From positions 1-6,949 of the forward strand of contig WJJQ01000126.1 in assembly GCA_014729615.1 (NCBI GenBank): 6,949 bases of DNA. Reading direction: 5' to 3'. Position 1 is the first letter of the stretch. Each line of letters begins with the position of its first letter. Source of the DNA: Candidatus Peregrinibacteria bacterium. GTDB lineage: Bacteria; Patescibacteriota; Gracilibacteria; UBA1369. The notes under the pieces were generated by a model. The model was not told the DNA's origin. It was given only the letters and a program-made list of their open reading frames with translations, and did no database searches. A program made the translations under genes and the position numbers. Positions 5,039-6,949 of this stretch are shown here, piece after piece.

Positions 5039-6646
5039 GTGTTCAATGGTTTGATTTCCCTCGCTTTCATTTACAAAGAAAAGTACGTCTTCACCGAATT
5101 TAAGCTCGTATTTGAATCCTTCGGCAGTGTCACCAAGATCGTTTAACCCGGGGCTTATAATGTCTTTACCTGAATCTCCCAAAATTACCTTAATTTCATT
5201 TTCACCATCCACCAAAGGTATTCGCAAACTGCCCAAGCCAACACTGTAATCTTTTCGCTTCACAAGGTATCCGTTTACATAAATATCATAATTGAACTCT
5301 GATTCCCATGTGTGCTGGACGGTTAATAAATCATTTTTGGTCAAGGACTCGCTGGCAAAAACCTCAAAGCCGCAATTATCTAAAATATAATCTTGTATTT
5401 CTTTTTCATCGGCAGAAAATTTACCGGATCCTGAAAAAGTACTATTTATTTTCAATTCTTCATTTTGCTCAACAAATTCAATGCAAAAACCTGTGGCAAG
5501 ACCGTATTTCATGCTGTCTTCGTCGCTTGACGGCGCTTCCCATATTAACAGTTTTTGAACATTACCCTCTTCTTCCGTTATAAGTTCAAATTGTTCCTGT
5601 TGCGCCGTATGGAGAGATGGAGGCCAACTCGGAACGAGCAAAAGATCCATAAGGTTTTTTCCGTCCAAACTCTCATCTTCCGTTAGCTCACCTTCTTCAT
5701 TTGTTTTAAATAATCTGTTGATTAAAAGATAATTGTTTATTGTTGTTTTTAACTCATCGGTATAGTAATCACTCATATCAGCTGATGGATTTTCCGTCAG
5801 TCTATTTCTGTAATCGTCCAACAGATCGAACATTTTTTGCACCTGCGTTGAATTTAGGTCTCCTGTTATGCTGAAGTCATCCGCGGTCGCCAAAATGTCT
5901 TCCGCCGTTAACACGTCATCGGGAAAAATGAATTTGTTAAATGCGGGTACATCATTGTCTTTATAAGCTTTTGCTCGATAGAGCATTTCGGCGGTTTCAC
6001 CTCGCGTCATGTCGTTGGATGGATAAATTTTGTCGTCTGTTCCTTCCATGTCGCCAAACATTTCATCGGCGAACAAACATAATTTATTGGCATGCATCAT
6101 GTACTTTGCATACCAATCTTCAACGTTTATGTCTTCGGCAAAATGATCGTTGCACATGAATTCAGACCCTGTTTTTTCAGCAATTGAAAGAGTTTCGTAA
6201 TAATTCGCCACGTCGGTACCCGCAAATTCATTCAATATAATCTTGGTTGCTTCCGCCCTGTTAATAGATTTGCCCGGTCCGAATGATCCATCGGGATACC
6301 CTTCAACCGTTTCCCTCTCTTTGGCAAAAGCCACGTATTTGGCGTACCATTGATCTCCTTCCACGTCGTTAAAGCCACTGTCCGAATTTGTTTCGGGGAT
6401 TTCGGATTCAAGCCCTTGAACCAAATAAATCATTTTCAAAAATTCAACTCTGTTGACATCTTGTTTGGGCTTAAAACTGCCGTCGCTGTAACCTTCAATA
6501 ACTCCGTTTTCAGTTAACCATGTTATAGAATCTTCGTAATCCGTTTCGGAATTTACATCGGTGTAGCTAACCAATGCATATGCTTGCGATACCATTAAAA
6601 GGCTTATCATTGCTGCAATAGGCAATATTTTTATTGTTTTGATCAT
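5015..6646 (-). CDS. Secreted SLH-domain cell-surface protein
   Basis: A 543-residue exported protein. Residues 1-24 form a Sec signal peptide (two lysines, hydrophobic core, AYA before the likely cut). Three SLH repeats follow: about 27-78 (GYSDGSFKP, NRVEF), 91-141 (GYPDGSFGP, NRAEA) and 167-226, the last carrying extra residues around 192-207 before YPSNDMTRGE. Family knowledge: SLH triplets bind pyruvylated secondary wall polymer or an equivalent and hold proteins on the cell surface. Residues 258-430 are acidic, with no confident family; a loose NTF2-like or similar alpha/beta fold is possible. Residues about 440-530 look like an Ig-type beta domain (YVNGYLV at 456-462, then VDGENEIKVILGD at 479-491, a pattern seen in Glucodextran_B-like domains). 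Four cysteines (165, 190, 388, 425) may form disulfides. The SLH part is at the N-terminus, so the rest would project outward. It has its own promoter and is divergent from thyA. Confidence 0.92.
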   Translation of the reverse strand: MIKTIKILPIAAMISLLMVSQAYALVSYTDVNSETDYEDSITWLTENGVIEGYSDGSFKPKQDVNRVEFLKMIYLVQGLESEIPETNSDSGFNDVEGDQWYAKYVAFAKERETVEGYPDGSFGPGKSINRAEATKIILNEFAGTDVANYYETLSIAEKTGSEFMCNDHFAEDINVEDWYAKYMMHANKLCLFADEMFGDMEGTDDKIYPSNDMTRGETAEMLYRAKAYKDNDVPAFNKFIFPDDVLTAEDILATADDFSITGDLNSTQVQKMFDLLDDYRNRLTENPSADMSDYYTDELKTTINNYLLINRLFKTNEEGELTEDESLDGKNLMDLLLVPSWPPSLHTAQQEQFELITEEEGNVQKLLIWEAPSSDEDSMKYGLATGFCIEFVEQNEELKINSTFSGSGKFSADEKEIQDYILDNCGFEVFASESLTKNDLLTVQHTWESEFNYDIYVNGYLVKRKDYSVGLGSLRIPLVDGENEIKVILGDSGKDIISPGLNDLGDTAEGFKYELKFGEDVLFFVNESEGNQTIEHTFNFSII

Positions 6647-6677
6647 ATTATTAGGGATAATAAATAATTTACTCAGT

Positions 6678-6706
6678 ATTATACAAGGATCCCTTTAGAA
6701 AGTGAA
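6678..6706 (-). promoter_or_regulatory. Promoter of the SLH-protein gene
   Basis: On the minus strand TTCACT (6706-6701, 4 of 6) and a perfect TATAAT (6683-6678) are 17 bases apart. Transcription would start near 6671, giving a leader of about 25 bases without a Shine-Dalgarno site before the ATG at 6646. It lies in the 129-base divergent spacer shared with thyA, for which I could not pick a clear promoter. Confidence 0.65.
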
Positions 6707-6775
6707 ATATAGTTTTTATATGTTACTTTTAATTCAAATGTGTCATACTGAAATCCGATTTAAATCCATCAAAAT

Positions 6776-6949
6776 ATGAGGCAGTATTTAAGCTTGGTTG
6801 AAGAAGTTCTGCAAAACGGAATAGAAAAAAAAGACAGAACGGGCACAGGAACAATTTCAACTTTCGGGGTACAGCGAAAATATGATTTGCGCGAAGGATT
6901 CCCTTTGCTTACAACAAAAAAAGTTCGTTTTGATGGGGTATTGCGTGAA
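6776..6949 (+). CDS. thyA: Thymidylate synthase, N-terminal part (cut by window edge)
   Basis: The first 58 codons of a ThyA-type thymidylate synthase run off the right edge. The protein makes dTMP from dUMP using methylene-tetrahydrofolate as both carbon donor and reductant, in the cytoplasm, for DNA synthesis. The match to the well-known N-terminus is unmistakable: MRQYL start, KDRTGTGT at 19-26 with Arg21 (the arginine that contacts the dUMP phosphate in the E. coli enzyme), STFG at 28-31, and GFPLLTTKK at 41-49, all at the spacing of the E. coli protein. The ATG at 6776 therefore gives a standard N-terminus. The catalytic cysteine lies further on, outside the window. No Shine-Dalgarno site precedes the start. 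In many bacteria folA follows thyA; that cannot be seen here. Confidence 0.97.
   Translation, partial: MRQYLSLVEEVLQNGIEKKDRTGTGTISTFGVQRKYDLREGFPLLTTKKVRFDGVLRE

Noticed and set aside
6751..6767. AAATCC direct repeat and the GATTTAAATC palindrome before thyA
   Set aside because: They are short and AT-rich, so they could easily occur by chance; no second copy was noticed near other genes.

Overview
The window reads as chromosomal DNA from an AT-rich bacterium with a small, gene-dense genome, most likely Candidatus Patescibacteria (CPR). This rests on the combination of gene types: a standalone RRM protein, a membrane-anchored GyrI-like domain, an HNH protein with a helical N-terminal region, an SLH-domain surface protein, and several envelope proteins without recognisable families. 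None of the eight readable start codons has a convincing Shine-Dalgarno sequence. Promoters that fit the ordinary TTGACA/TATAAT pattern argue against Bacteroidota, the other large group that lacks Shine-Dalgarno sites. Stop codons are TAA and TAG with no sign of recoding. The lineage is an inference.

Layout, left to right. A helical protein of unknown function (2-967, +) ends at a strong GC-rich hairpin that also terminates the oncoming minus-strand genes. Three minus-strand genes follow: an 84-residue RRM RNA-binding protein with its own promoter and a long leader holding a 14-bp inverted repeat, a membrane-anchored GyrI-like protein, and an HNH-nuclease-type protein with an extended -10 promoter. 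A divergent non-coding stretch of about 270 bases (2774-3044) separates these from a plus-strand cluster of three genes: an AT-rich membrane-anchored protein ending in what look like two divergent peptidoglycan-binding repeats, a small acidic protein, and a three-helix membrane protein. The cluster converges, with stop codons directly abutting, on a minus-strand gene for a secreted SLH-domain protein of 543 residues. Finally, divergent from the SLH gene, the first 58 codons of thymidylate synthase (thyA) run off the right edge.

Taken together, 3045-6646 looks like an envelope or cell-surface neighbourhood: a probable wall-binding membrane protein, a polytopic membrane protein and an SLH-anchored surface protein, with functions unassigned. 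The left half is housekeeping and regulation (RNA binding, ligand sensing). No defence island, CRISPR array, tRNA, rRNA or insertion sequence was found. The most interesting non-coding element is the structured leader of the RRM gene; the most interesting proteins are the unrecognised plus-strand cluster.
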